Notes: generated by a model from the sequence alone, not told the origin. A DNA stretch of 64,000 bases from Salmonella bongori NCTC 12419 (GCF_000252995.1 NC_015761.1:2418001-2482000), one strand, 5' to 3'. Counted from the first letter of the stretch, positions 36,489 to 46,500 are shown. Made by a program: numbers and translations.

Positions 36489-38328
36489 ATATAAGCCTAC
36501 CAGCCTCTTCATTGAAAGTGTCAGGATCATGTATGAACTCATCTGAATTTTCAATTTTGTTGTATATTACTTTCCCCAACGATTCACCTGCATTTTCTCC
36601 AAACCTTTCTACAATTTTTCCCCCGGCAATACCTGAACCAATACCCACGACTAAACACAACCCAGCACCAATACCTCCACCTTCTGATGTGAGTAGTCCC
36701 ATTACCCACATACATGCGCTCCTTCCGATAGCCCCTCCAGCAATTCCTCCAAATGCACTCGCTGTTTGTTTACCACCAAATTTGCTGTATTCTATTATAG
36801 CCGCTTTTCTACATTCGCTCTCTCGGCCCTTTGCGCAAGCCTCATAGACGTTAGTTGTATAACTTGAAAAATCAAGTCCAATACCTACATAGCCTGTTGT
36901 TCTCATTACTTTCATCAGTTTGGCAGATTTTTCTATGTAACTTGCATAACCTTCAATATCTCTCACACCTGTTTGATCCCACTTATGCATAATGGATTTT
37001 GTAGATAAACCCAATGCTTGTTTTATTTGTTCGTATTGTTTTAAATTCAATTGTTCTTTTGAAAATTTATTCAAAATACCATCAAGCTGTTTAAACAATC
37101 TTTCTCGCTGACCAAAAAACTCCTCTCCAGAAATGCGTCCAGAATTTTGGCTATATGTTTTTTTATAAAGCTCCTGAATTTCATTTAGTATTTTATTTAT
37201 CTCTTCATAATAACCTCCTCCAGCATCTTTTATATAACCAAAAATATCCCCACTTTGTCCTAAAGCATCACTGTATATATTAGATGAAAACATATCTATT
37301 GGGGTTCTGTTTTCATATAGTAATTTAGCTTCCTCATTAGTCAGTGGTTCAAGTGCTTTATCAATTTTGTCCCTTGCTGTTTGTATTTGCGCAATTTTTT
37401 CAGGTGACCTGGATAGTGGATCAGCAACAACTAAGATTGAACCTGGTTTTTTCTTTTTTTCCGGATTCAACTGATGATATAACTCTTTTACTCCTGATGG
37501 TGGATTAACCATTAACTCACATTCATATGATTTAGGTGTCGTCAATTCTGGTACTACACAAAAGCCCGGTTCAACTGATTGCCTGGACTCTGAAATTTGT
37601 CTTGTTGTGTGAGCCAGAGGTGTGGAATTTTGAGGCCTATTTGCTGCTTCATAGCGTGCTAAAATATAATTATCATATCTGTATGTAATATTCAAATGGG
37701 GTATAAATCGACATTGGCACGGACATGTACCTCTGCTATGTGCTGAACCAGCCAGTAAACAGATAATTTCAGTCTCATATTGAGACATATCATGTCCCAT
37801 TATTAAGTAATGATCGTATAAATCTTTACTTATTCTTTCCCGGAATAGGAAATTAGAATTCCTATGAGAAAATATATCTTCGTTTTCATCGTTACCGATT
37901 ATTTTTTTCCTGAGATTTATCGTCCCCCCCGCACTTCCGAGAAACCTACAATGTTCATTTATTTTTTCACCCCCCCGAAGATAATCGAGTTGACGCTTAT
38001 ACAAAGAAGTTTCTTCTTTGAGTCGCTTTATCCTTGATGATGGTGATTCTACTTTTCGCCCCTCCGAGTCAATATCACTATCCCAGGAACTTACGCTTGT
38101 TCGACGAAATAAATTTTTCCCTCTTTCAATCCATGAACCTTTCGGTACGCCACCTCTTATTTTATATGTTTTACCATTAACTCCGCATACATATTCATCC
38201 ATTTCATATACTATTTCCATTCCTTCGATAGTATGGCATTCCTTACTCCTTTTTATAAAGCCGCCACAACTTGTTCGATCTCCTGGCGATAATAAAAATC
38301 CTTCAGAACGCTTATCAGAAAAGCGCAT
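36460..38328 (-). CDS. Putative PAAR-domain type VI secretion effector with glycine-rich membrane-active C-terminus
   Basis: A 622-residue AT-rich gene. Residues 13-62 look like the first half of a PAAR-like domain (SPGDRTSCGGFI ... EYVCGVNGKTYKIRGG). A PAAR-like closing part, AGSAHSRGTCPCQCRFIP, appears only at 193-210. A charged insertion of about 130 residues, with a possible coiled coil near 98-118, therefore separates the halves. Residues 300-475 are mostly helical (DPLSRSPEKIAQIQTARDKI, LNEIQELYKK, IEKSAKLMK). Residues 517-571 are glycine/alanine-rich and hydrophobic (GGIAGGAIG, GLLTSEGGGIGAGL, GIGSGIAGG), like pore-forming toxin hairpins. No nuclease, peptidase or ADP-ribosyl motif was seen. 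The ATG at 38326-38328 lacks a clear ribosome site. An Rhs- or colicin-like toxin is the alternative. The islet has no VgrG, Hcp or adaptor gene. Confidence 0.65.
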   Translation of the reverse strand: MRFSDKRSEGFLLSPGDRTSCGGFIKRSKECHTIEGMEIVYEMDEYVCGVNGKTYKIRGGVPKGSWIERGKNLFRRTSVSSWDSDIDSEGRKVESPSSRIKRLKEETSLYKRQLDYLRGGEKINEHCRFLGSAGGTINLRKKIIGNDENEDIFSHRNSNFLFRERISKDLYDHYLIMGHDMSQYETEIICLLAGSAHSRGTCPCQCRFIPHLNITYRYDNYILARYEAANRPQNSTPLAHTTRQISESRQSVEPGFCVVPELTTPKSYECELMVNPPSGVKELYHQLNPEKKKKPGSILVVADPLSRSPEKIAQIQTARDKIDKALEPLTNEEAKLLYENRTPIDMFSSNIYSDALGQSGDIFGYIKDAGGGYYEEINKILNEIQELYKKTYSQNSGRISGEEFFGQRERLFKQLDGILNKFSKEQLNLKQYEQIKQALGLSTKSIMHKWDQTGVRDIEGYASYIEKSAKLMKVMRTTGYVGIGLDFSSYTTNVYEACAKGRESECRKAAIIEYSKFGGKQTASAFGGIAGGAIGRSACMWVMGLLTSEGGGIGAGLCLVVGIGSGIAGGKIVERFGENAGESLGKVIYNKIENSDEFIHDPDTFNEEAGRLIYEKLFNGKF

Positions 38329-38355
38329 AATTTAAGTTCTCACATGTAATGTCAA

Positions 38356-38371
38356 AGTTTGATATCAAACT
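38356..38371. promoter_or_regulatory. 16-bp perfect palindrome upstream of the PAAR-effector gene
   Basis: AGTTTGATATCAAACT is a perfect inverted repeat 28 bp before the effector ATG. A TTGACA hexamer follows it on the minus strand. It could be an operator for a dimeric regulator or a chance AT-rich palindrome; no regulator gene is adjacent. Confidence 0.35.
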
Positions 38372-38410
38372 ATTTTCATTGCTTTTATTGTGATGCTACT
38401 CTCAAACCTC

Positions 38411-38443
38411 AAAAAAAAATTTGAATCTTCATATTGAAGATTC
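38411..38443 (-). terminator. Terminator of the 95-codon ORF
   Basis: On the minus strand: GAATCTTC, loop AATAT, GAAGATTC, AAA, then nine T. It lies about 45 bp after the stop of the 95-codon ORF and upstream of the effector gene, so the effector needs its own promoter. Confidence 0.8.
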
Positions 38444-38484
38444 AGGATGTAAATATCATGCAGGTGATTCATTTGCCTGGTGTG

Positions 38485-38772
38485 TTAAAGCTCTCGTTCC
38501 TTTTCAATTATCAATTGAATCTCAGCAATCCCATCATTTGTTAGCAGGTTCTGCATTGCTTTCTTCCATTTTATTGTTACCTCACGTTCTTCAATGATAT
38601 AATAGGATCTATCATAATGTTTTTTACCTATATTTTTATTTGCATTCTGATTAACAATATCTTTCTCATTTTGAATGTTAGTTGTTGGATTATGAGGGAT
38701 GTTGAATTCGATTCTATTTGCGACAGAAGCTCCTGGTGAATCATTGTCAGCAACTATTCCATAAGCGAACAC
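38485..38772 (-). CDS. Unidentified 95-codon ORF, possibly a gene fragment
   Basis: Starts at GTG 38770-38772 (FAYGIVADNDSPGASVANRI...) and ends EIQLIIEKEREL. The frame continues upstream a further eight codons to a stop, with no better start and no clear ribosome site, so the protein may be the surviving tail of a larger gene. It is AT-rich and hydrophilic, without TM or Cys. The C-terminal half (YYIIEEREVTIKWKKAMQNL) looks like a genuine folded protein. It has its own terminator. No family recognised. Confidence 0.45.
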   Translation of the reverse strand: MFAYGIVADNDSPGASVANRIEFNIPHNPTTNIQNEKDIVNQNANKNIGKKHYDRSYYIIEEREVTIKWKKAMQNLLTNDGIAEIQLIIEKEREL

Positions 38773-38905
38773 TGCATAAAGTTTTTTCTTATCTTATCAG
38801 ATTGTGCCAGAAAACCATTTTTAGCCCAACTTTGAAGTCATTGCGTGACTTGTGCGGGTGTGATTTCGTTTGCTGTTTCATTTCCAGTTTTCAACTTTCA
38901 TTTGA

Positions 38906-39264
38906 TTAGTTGATCCAGCAATGTTTTGTGCATCTATGTCCCTCTCTTTCTTTGTATGCGATAAAGGCTACAAATAACTCTCTTAATGTCCCATAGCGCA
39001 TTTTTTTAACGAAATTTTCACTTCTTACTTTGTGCATCATCCCTGCTAGCTCGGCGTAACGCTGACTTGCCTGATCAAGTGTGTAGCGAGGCCAGTTTCC
39101 TCATGTTTTGAAGTTACGTTTACCCTCTAACTGGAGCCGATAGCGACCAGAAGGAAACATCTTGCTCCCTGGTCGCCCGGTTCCGCGAGTACCGTCGTTT
39201 CTGAAAACATAGTAAGATTGGTCGGTAGTTTAAGGTTTTTAATAACACTATCATTTAACCGCAT
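38906..39264 (-). pseudogene. Decayed tyrosine-type integrase gene, N-terminal part
   Basis: A perfect AGGAG precedes ATG 39262-39264 and the frame begins MRLNDSVIKNLKLP, the usual start of tRNA-island and phage integrases. It runs to a stop at 39127 (CFLLVAIGSS). The similarity then continues in another frame as FPSGRYRLQLEGKRNFKT, an in-frame TGA, and GNWPRYTLDQASQRYAELAG. It goes on to TLRELFVAFIAYKE before the sequence becomes unrecognisable. One frameshift and one nonsense codon are visible, and the catalytic C-terminal domain is missing. It is the relic of the mobile element that presumably delivered the neighbouring islet. Confidence 0.7.
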
Positions 39265-39441
39265 GTTGATCTCCTTTGCATAATGATTGCATACAATCTG
39301 CATAACAGCGGGTGATGTTGTGAGTGCTGTTACTGTAAAATCGTATGCACGTATTTGAGATTTCACAACTGTTAAATAACCATAAAATCATAGAGTTATG
39401 GCTAATTTGCGATTAAATTATAGTCAATAATTTTGAACAAT

Positions 39442-39461
39442 GTAGGCCTTAACCGGCCTAC
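39442..39461. repeat. REP-like palindrome downstream of aegA
   Basis: GTAGGCC TTAACC GGCCTAC is a perfect seven-base stem. It lies 8 bp after the aegA stop codon and marks the return to backbone sequence after the AT-rich islet. Confidence 0.6.
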
Positions 39462-39469
39462 AGATACGA

Positions 39470-41431
39470 TTATTTACCAAACCAGTCGAGCATCCCTTGC
39501 GCGGCATGTCGGCCTTCTGCCATCGCCGTCACCACCAGATCGGCGCCACGTACCGCATCGCCGCCGGCAAAAATTTTCGGGTTAGACGTCTGGTAACGAA
39601 ACGCACTTTCAACACTGGCGGCAATACGTCCCCGGTTATCTACCTTCACGCCATGCGATTCCAGCCATGGCATATCGTGCGGATGAAAACCAAATGCCAT
39701 AATGACCGCATCCGCCGGCATGACGAACTCGCTGCCAGCGACAGGAACCGGTCGCCGCCGCCCCTGGCTATCCGGTTCGCCAAGCCGCGTACGTAAAAAA
39801 CGAATACCGCTGACACGCCCTTGCACATTTAGCATCAGTTCAACCGGCTGAACGTTAAATTCAAAGTGCGCGCCCTCTTCCCGCGCGTTTTTCACCTCTT
39901 TTTTCGCCCCCGGCATGTTGGCCTCATCGCGGCGATAAGCGCAGGTGACGTTTGCCGCACCTTGACGCAGCGCCGTACGTACACAATCCATTGCGGTATC
40001 ACCGCCGCCCAGCACGACCACGTTAAGGCCCGCAGTATCGATAAACGGCGCCTCAGGCGATGCCGGAAGCCCCATTACCTGTTTGGTATTGGCGATAAGG
40101 AATGGCAACGCATCATACACGCCCGGCGCATCTTCATTCGGCAAATCAGCCTTCATAGATCGGTAGGTTCCCACACCGACAAACACGGCATCATAGCTCT
40201 CCAGCAGCGTCCCGAGCGAAATATCTTTCCCCACGTCGCAGTTGAGTTCGAAGTGAATCCCCATTGCGCTAAAAATCTCCCGACGACGCGCCAGCAGAGA
40301 TTTATCCAGTTTGAAAGCCGGAATACCAAACGTCAGCAAACCGCCGATTTCCGGATGACGATCGTAGACGGTGGCGCTTACGCCATTACGCGCCAGTACG
40401 TCCGCGCAGGCCAGCCCCGCCGGCCCCGCACCGATAATCGCCACGCGCTTGTCAATCTTCTGTACAGCCGATAAGTCAGGACGCCAGCCTTTGCTCAGAG
40501 CACGATCGGAGATATAGCGTTCAATATTACCGATGGTCACTGCGCCATACTCATCACGGAGCGTACATGCGCCTTCGCATAGCCTGTCCTGTGGACAGAC
40601 GCGCCCGGTAATTTCCGGCAGACAGTTAGTCTGGTGAGAAAGCTCCACCGCCGCATCAATATCACCGGCTTTCACCAGTTCGATCCACTGGGGAATATGA
40701 TTATGCAACGGACAAGTCCATTCGCAGATACTATGTTCGCCGCACGTAAGGCAACGTGCCGCTTCATGCTCTGCCTGTACTGTGCGAAACGGCAAATAAA
40801 TTTCGTCAAAGGTGATTTTACGCGCCTCAATCGCCAGCTTATCCGGTTCGCCGCGCGGCGGCGTTGCCTGCATACGCTCGGCTTTGCTTCTCTTCGCCGG
40901 ACGGCGTTCCATATCAACGGTATGCCAGGGATGACTCTCCTGACGAGCGGAACGCAACCGCCGCGCTTTAGCAAGACGGGTTAACGACGCTTCAGTGACC
41001 AGTTGCAGCGCATCCGCCGGGCAATTCTCCACACAGGCGGGGCCATTTTCACGCCCCTGACATAGATCGCATTTATGCGCGCTGGCTTTAAGCTGATTCG
41101 GCGCAACAGGGGTTAATACTATCTGCATGGTACCGAACGGGCAGGCAATAACGCAGGATTTACAGCCGATACACTGCTGCGCATTGACCTGTATGCTGTC
41201 GTTAATATGACGGATGGCGCCGTTCGGACAGCTACGGGCACAGGGCGCATCTTCACAATGATGGCATGTTACCGCGCTGCGCTGATGCTGATGTTTGATG
41301 ACGGTAATTCGGGGCTGATAGCGCTCTGGTGTCAGTACATGCCGCTCATCATTGTGGGCCATTACGCAGGCGACCTCGCAGGCGTGGCATCCCAGGCACT
41401 GCTGGCTATTGGCCATAATAAAACGATTCAT
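39470..41431 (-). CDS. aegA: Iron-sulfur/FAD oxidoreductase AegA
   Basis: A 653-residue fusion. The N-terminal third is a ferredoxin-like HycB/DmsB type domain with four Cys clusters (CLGCHACEVAC, CHHCEDAPC, CIGCKSC, CDLCQGR). The rest resembles the glutamate synthase small subunit GltD, with FAD motif IIGAGPAGLACADVL and NAD motif VVLGGGDTAMDC. AegA has been implicated in urate-related anaerobic metabolism in E. coli. It is divergent from narQ with 185 bp between start codons. Confidence 0.95.
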   Translation of the reverse strand: MNRFIMANSQQCLGCHACEVACVMAHNDERHVLTPERYQPRITVIKHQHQRSAVTCHHCEDAPCARSCPNGAIRHINDSIQVNAQQCIGCKSCVIACPFGTMQIVLTPVAPNQLKASAHKCDLCQGRENGPACVENCPADALQLVTEASLTRLAKARRLRSARQESHPWHTVDMERRPAKRSKAERMQATPPRGEPDKLAIEARKITFDEIYLPFRTVQAEHEAARCLTCGEHSICEWTCPLHNHIPQWIELVKAGDIDAAVELSHQTNCLPEITGRVCPQDRLCEGACTLRDEYGAVTIGNIERYISDRALSKGWRPDLSAVQKIDKRVAIIGAGPAGLACADVLARNGVSATVYDRHPEIGGLLTFGIPAFKLDKSLLARRREIFSAMGIHFELNCDVGKDISLGTLLESYDAVFVGVGTYRSMKADLPNEDAPGVYDALPFLIANTKQVMGLPASPEAPFIDTAGLNVVVLGGGDTAMDCVRTALRQGAANVTCAYRRDEANMPGAKKEVKNAREEGAHFEFNVQPVELMLNVQGRVSGIRFLRTRLGEPDSQGRRRPVPVAGSEFVMPADAVIMAFGFHPHDMPWLESHGVKVDNRGRIAASVESAFRYQTSNPKIFAGGDAVRGADLVVTAMAEGRHAAQGMLDWFGK

Positions 41432-41616
41432 GGCGTCCTTCTGTTTTGGTTACAAAAACCTTATTCTTTATACGAGCATTGTTATTAACTGACGAAGGCG
41501 GGGTCGGCAATGTTCATTTGCCCAGAAAGCACAACTATCTATCCAGAACCTGTGGCAGATCAATTTATTTCATAACCAATGAAATTGCGGTTCAGTTAAT
41601 TGTGGGGAGTACCAGT

Positions 41617-43317
41617 GTGACGGTTAAACGCCCGGTCTCGGCCAGTCTGGCTAAGGCTTTTTTCTATATTGTGCTGTTGTCTATTTTGTCCACTGGTAGC
41701 GCATTACTGACGCTAACCAGCAGTTTACGGGATGCCGAGGCGATCAATATTGCCGGTTCGCTGCGGATGCAGAGCTATCGGCTGGGTTACGATCTGCAAA
41801 GTCGTAGCCCGCAGATTAATGCGCATCGTCAGCTTTTCCAGCACGCGCTAAATTCGCCAGTACTGCAAAATCTCAACGCCTGGTATGTGCCGCAGGCGGT
41901 AAAAAATCGCTATGCGCACCTGCACGCAAACTGGCTGGAGATGAATACTCGCCTACAGAACGGCGATATCACCTGGTATCAGGCGAATATCAACAGTTAC
42001 GTCGATCAGATTGATCTCTTCGTTCTGGCGTTACAGCATTACGCTGAGCGTAAAGTCATGCTGGTCGTCGCCATTTCACTGGCGGGCGGTATCGGCATAT
42101 TTACGTTGGTCTTTTTTACCCTACGGCGTATTCGCCAGCAGGTCGTTCGCCCGCTCAATCAACTGGTGACTGCCAGTCAACGTATTGAACACGGTCAGTT
42201 TGACCTACTGCCGCTGGATACCAGTTTACCCAATGAGCTGGGTTTACTGGCGAAGACGTTTAGCCAAATGTCGAGCGAGCTACATAAACTTTACCGTTCG
42301 CTGGAAGCCTCGGTGGAGGAAAAAACGCACGATCTTCATGAAGCTCACCGCCGTCTGGAGGTGTTATACCAGTGCTCTCAGGCGCTGAATACCAGCCAAA
42401 TCGATGTCCACTGTTTTCGTCATATTCTGCAAATCGTCCGTGAACATGACGCTGCCTGGTACCTGGAGTTAACCGTGGGCGATAACTGGCGGATTAGCGA
42501 AGGCATGCAAAGCCCCGATCTGCCGGTGCAAATCCTGCCGGTTACGATGCAGGATACGGTCTATGGCGAACTTCGCTGGCAAAGCCCCAATACTCATGCC
42601 TCCACGCCGCTATTGAACAGCGTTTCCACGATGCTGGGCCGCGGTCTGTACTTTAATCAGGCGCAAAAACACTTCCAGCAGCTTTTATTAATGGAAGAAC
42701 GCGCGACGATTGCTCGTGAACTGCACGACTCGTTGGCACAGGTACTTTCTTATTTACGCATTCAGTTAACCCTTTTAAAGCGCGCCATTCCAGAAGATAA
42801 CGCCTGCGCGCAAAGCATCATGGCGGATTTCTCAAGAGCACTGAACGACGCCTACCGTCAACTTCGTGAGCTGCTCACTACGTTCCGTCTGACGCTGCAG
42901 CAAGCCGATTTGCCCTGCGCACTCCACGAAATGCTGGAAGACTTACAGAGCCAGACCCCGGCCAAACTCACGCTGGATTGCCGTTTACCCACGCTGGCGC
43001 TGGATGCGCAAATGCAAGTGCATTTATTACAAATTGTGCGTGAAGCGGTACTGAACGCGATTAAACACGCCAACGCAACAGAAATCGCAGTAAGTTGTGT
43101 CACTGCGCCTGATGGCGACCATACTGTTTATATTCGTGATAATGGCATTGGTATCGGCGAGCCGCATGAGCCTGTCGGGCATTATGGTCTGAACATTATG
43201 CGCGAGCGCGCGGAGCGGCTTGGCGGCACGCTAAATTTTTCGCAGCCTTCCGGCGGCGGCACGCTTGTCAGCATCAGTTTTCGCTCCTCAAGCGATGAGG
43301 AGAGTCAGTTAACGTAA
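41617..43317 (+). CDS. narQ: Nitrate/nitrite sensor histidine kinase NarQ
   Basis: A 566-residue inner-membrane sensor kinase that phosphorylates NarL and NarP. The GTG start (41617-41619) gives MTVKRPVSASLAKAFFY, the known E. coli N-terminus, with GGGGAG about 6 bp upstream. Landmarks are TM1 at about 14-34, the periplasmic P-box GSLRMQSYRLGYDLQS, and TM2 at about 147-167. A HAMP linker, the dimerisation/phosphoacceptor His in ARELHDSLAQVLSY, and a C-terminal HATPase domain (DNGIGIGE) follow. An in-frame ATG further upstream would add 57 unconserved residues. Confidence 0.96.
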   Translation: MTVKRPVSASLAKAFFYIVLLSILSTGSALLTLTSSLRDAEAINIAGSLRMQSYRLGYDLQSRSPQINAHRQLFQHALNSPVLQNLNAWYVPQAVKNRYAHLHANWLEMNTRLQNGDITWYQANINSYVDQIDLFVLALQHYAERKVMLVVAISLAGGIGIFTLVFFTLRRIRQQVVRPLNQLVTASQRIEHGQFDLLPLDTSLPNELGLLAKTFSQMSSELHKLYRSLEASVEEKTHDLHEAHRRLEVLYQCSQALNTSQIDVHCFRHILQIVREHDAAWYLELTVGDNWRISEGMQSPDLPVQILPVTMQDTVYGELRWQSPNTHASTPLLNSVSTMLGRGLYFNQAQKHFQQLLLMEERATIARELHDSLAQVLSYLRIQLTLLKRAIPEDNACAQSIMADFSRALNDAYRQLRELLTTFRLTLQQADLPCALHEMLEDLQSQTPAKLTLDCRLPTLALDAQMQVHLLQIVREAVLNAIKHANATEIAVSCVTAPDGDHTVYIRDNGIGIGEPHEPVGHYGLNIMRERAERLGGTLNFSQPSGGGTLVSISFRSSSDEESQLT

Positions 43318-43329
43318 AGAATGGCAAAG

Positions 43330-43361
43330 CGCCGGAAGGCCTGATATCAGGTTTTCCGGCG
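43330..43361 (+). terminator. Hairpin after narQ
   Basis: CGCCGGAA and TTCCGGCG enclose the inner palindrome CCTGATATCAGG. It lies 12 bp after the narQ stop but has no T run, so it may be a transcript-stabilising or REP-type structure rather than a strong terminator. Confidence 0.5.
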
Positions 43362-43365
43362 TTGA

Positions 43366-43458
<93 letters not shown>

Positions 43459-43501
43459 GTCATACCTATAACGATACGTAGAAACACGAGGTTTCCCTTT
43501 A

Positions 43502-46500
43502 ATGGCGAATTTTTTTATCGATCGCCCCATCTTTGCCTGGGTGCTGGCTATCCTGTTGTGTCTGACAGGAGCATTAGCCATTTTTTCATTACCCGTTGAA
43601 CAATATCCCGATCTGGCACCGCCCAACGTACGTATTACCGCTAACTATCCGGGAGCGTCGGCGCAAACGCTGGAAAATACGGTAACGCAGGTTATTGAGC
43701 AGAATATGACAGGTCTCGATAATCTGATGTACATGTCATCACAAAGCAGCGGAACCGGACAGGCGACCATCACGCTGAGCTTTATTGCAGGTACTGACCC
43801 TGATGAGGCGGTTCAGCAGGTGCAAAACCAGCTGCAATCCGCAATGCGCAAACTGCCGCAAGCGGTCCAGGATCAGGGCGTGACGGTCCGTAAAACGGGC
43901 GATACCAACATTTTGACTATCGCCTTCGTTTCTACCGACGGCTCTATGGACAAGCAGGATATTGCCGACTACGTCGCCAGTAATATTCAGGACCCGCTCA
44001 GTCGCGTTAACGGCGTGGGCGATATTGACGCCTATGGTTCCCAGTACTCTATGCGTATCTGGCTCGATCCGGCCAAATTAAACAGTTTTCAGATGACCGC
44101 TAAAGACGTGACCGACGCGATCGAGTCGCAGAATGCGCAAATCGCCGTCGGGCAGCTTGGCGGTACGCCTTCGGTCGACAAGCAGGCGCTGAACGCCACC
44201 ATTAATGCGCAGTCTCTGCTGCAAACGCCGCAACAATTTCGCGATATCACCCTGCGCGTTAATCAGGATGGTTCCGAGGTAAAACTGGGCGATGTCGCCA
44301 CCGTGGAGCTGGGGGCGGAAAAATATGACTACCTCAGCCGTTTTAACGGCAATCCGGCCTCCGGCCTCGGCGTTAAGCTGGCCTCAGGCGCGAATGAAAT
44401 GGCAACCGCGAAGCTGGTGCTGGATCGACTTAACGAGCTGGCGCAGTACTTCCCTCACGGTCTGGAATACAAAATCGCGTATGAAACCACCTCCTTTGTC
44501 AAAGCATCGATTATCGACGTGGTCAAAACATTGCTGGAAGCCATCGCGCTGGTTTTCCTGGTGATGTATCTGTTCCTGCAAAACTTCCGCGCCACGCTTA
44601 TCCCAACCATCGCTGTACCCGTCGTATTGATGGGCACCTTCTCCGTGCTTTATGCGTTCGGCTACAGTATTAACACGTTAACGATGTTTGCCATGGTGCT
44701 GGCGATCGGGCTATTGGTCGATGACGCCATCGTGGTGGTGGAAAACGTCGAACGTATCATGAGCGAAGAAGGCCTCACGCCGCGTGAAGCGACGCGCAAG
44801 TCCATGGGGCAAATCCAGGGCGCGCTGGTCGGCATCGCGATGGTGCTTTCTGCGGTATTCGTGCCGATGGCGTTCTTTGGCGGCACAACCGGCGCTATTT
44901 ATCGCCAGTTTTCTATTACCATTGTCTCAGCGATGGTGCTTTCCGTCCTGGTCGCTATGATTCTGACGCCGGCGCTGTGCTCAACGTTGTTAAAACCGCT
45001 GCATAAAGGCGAGCTGCACGGACAAACCGGTTTTTTCGGCTGGTTTAACCGTACCTTCAATCGTAATGCCGAACGCTATGAGAAAGGCGTGGCAAAAATT
45101 TTGCATCGTAGCCTGCGCTGGATCCTGATTTATGTTCTACTGCTCGGTGGCATGGTGTTCCTGTTTCTGCGCCTCCCTACCTCCTTCCTGCCGCAGGAAG
45201 ACCGCGGCATGTTTACCACCTCCATCCAGCTACCGAGCGGTTCTACGCAGCAGCAGACGTTGAAAGTGGTTGAAAAAGTTGAAAACTATTATTTCACCCA
45301 TGAGAAAGACAACATTATGTCGGTCTTCTCGACGGTAGGCTCCGGGCCTGGCGGGAATGGGCAAAACGTCGCGCGTATGTTTATCCGCTTAAAAGACTGG
45401 GATGCGCGCGATCCTACCACCGGTAGCTCGTTCGCCATTATTGAACGCGCGACAAAAGCATTTAATCAGATTAAAGAAGCTCGCGTCTTCGCCAGCAGTC
45501 CGCCGGCCATCAGCGGTCTGGGCAGCTCCGCCGGGTTTGATATGGAGTTGCAGGATCACGCCGGAGCAGGTCATGACGCACTGATGGCGGCACGAGACCA
45601 ACTCATTGAACTTGCCGGGAAAAATAGCGCATTGACCCGCGTACGCCATAATGGTCTGGACGATAGCCCACAGTTACAAATTGATATCGATCAGCGTAAA
45701 GCACAGGCGCTTGGCGTATCGATTGACGATATCAACGACACCCTGCAAACGGCCTGGGGGTCGAGTTACGTCAACGACTTTATGGACCGGGGCCGCGTGA
45801 AAAAGGTTTATGTTCAGGCGGCGGCAAAATACCGTATGCTGCCGGATGACATTAACCTCTGGTACGTCCGCAATAAAGACGGCGGCATGGTGCCATTCTC
45901 TGCCTTCGCCACCTCGCGCTGGGAAACCGGATCACCACGTCTGGAGCGTTATAACGGCTATTCGGCGGTAGAAATTGTCGGGGAGGCCGCACCGGGCGTC
46001 AGTACCGGTACGGCTATGGACATTATGGAGTCGTTAGTACACCAGCTACCGGGCGGCTTTGGCCTGGAATGGACGGCCATGTCTTACCAGGAACGGCTCT
46101 CCGGCGCACAGGCGCCTGCACTGTACGCCATCTCGCTATTAGTGGTCTTCTTGTGTCTGGCGGCATTGTATGAAAGCTGGTCGGTGCCCTTCTCAGTAAT
46201 GCTGGTTGTGCCGCTTGGCGTCATTGGCGCGCTGCTCGCCACCTGGATGCGTGGACTGGAAAACGATGTTTACTTCCAGGTGGGATTGTTGACCGTTATC
46301 GGCCTTTCAGCGAAAAACGCCATCCTGATTGTGGAATTCGCCAATGAAATGAATCAGAAGGGGCACGATCTTTTAGATGCCACGCTGCACGCCAGCCGTC
46401 AGCGACTGCGCCCGATACTGATGACATCTCTGGCGTTTATCTTCGGCGTATTGCCGATGGCGACCAGTAACGGCGCAGGATCGGGTAGCCAACATGCTGT

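Noticed and set aside
38312..38348. TTGACA plus AATTAT as the effector promoter (minus strand)
   Set aside because: With this pair the transcript would begin at or inside the start codon. Without transcript data the hexamer is treated as coincidental.
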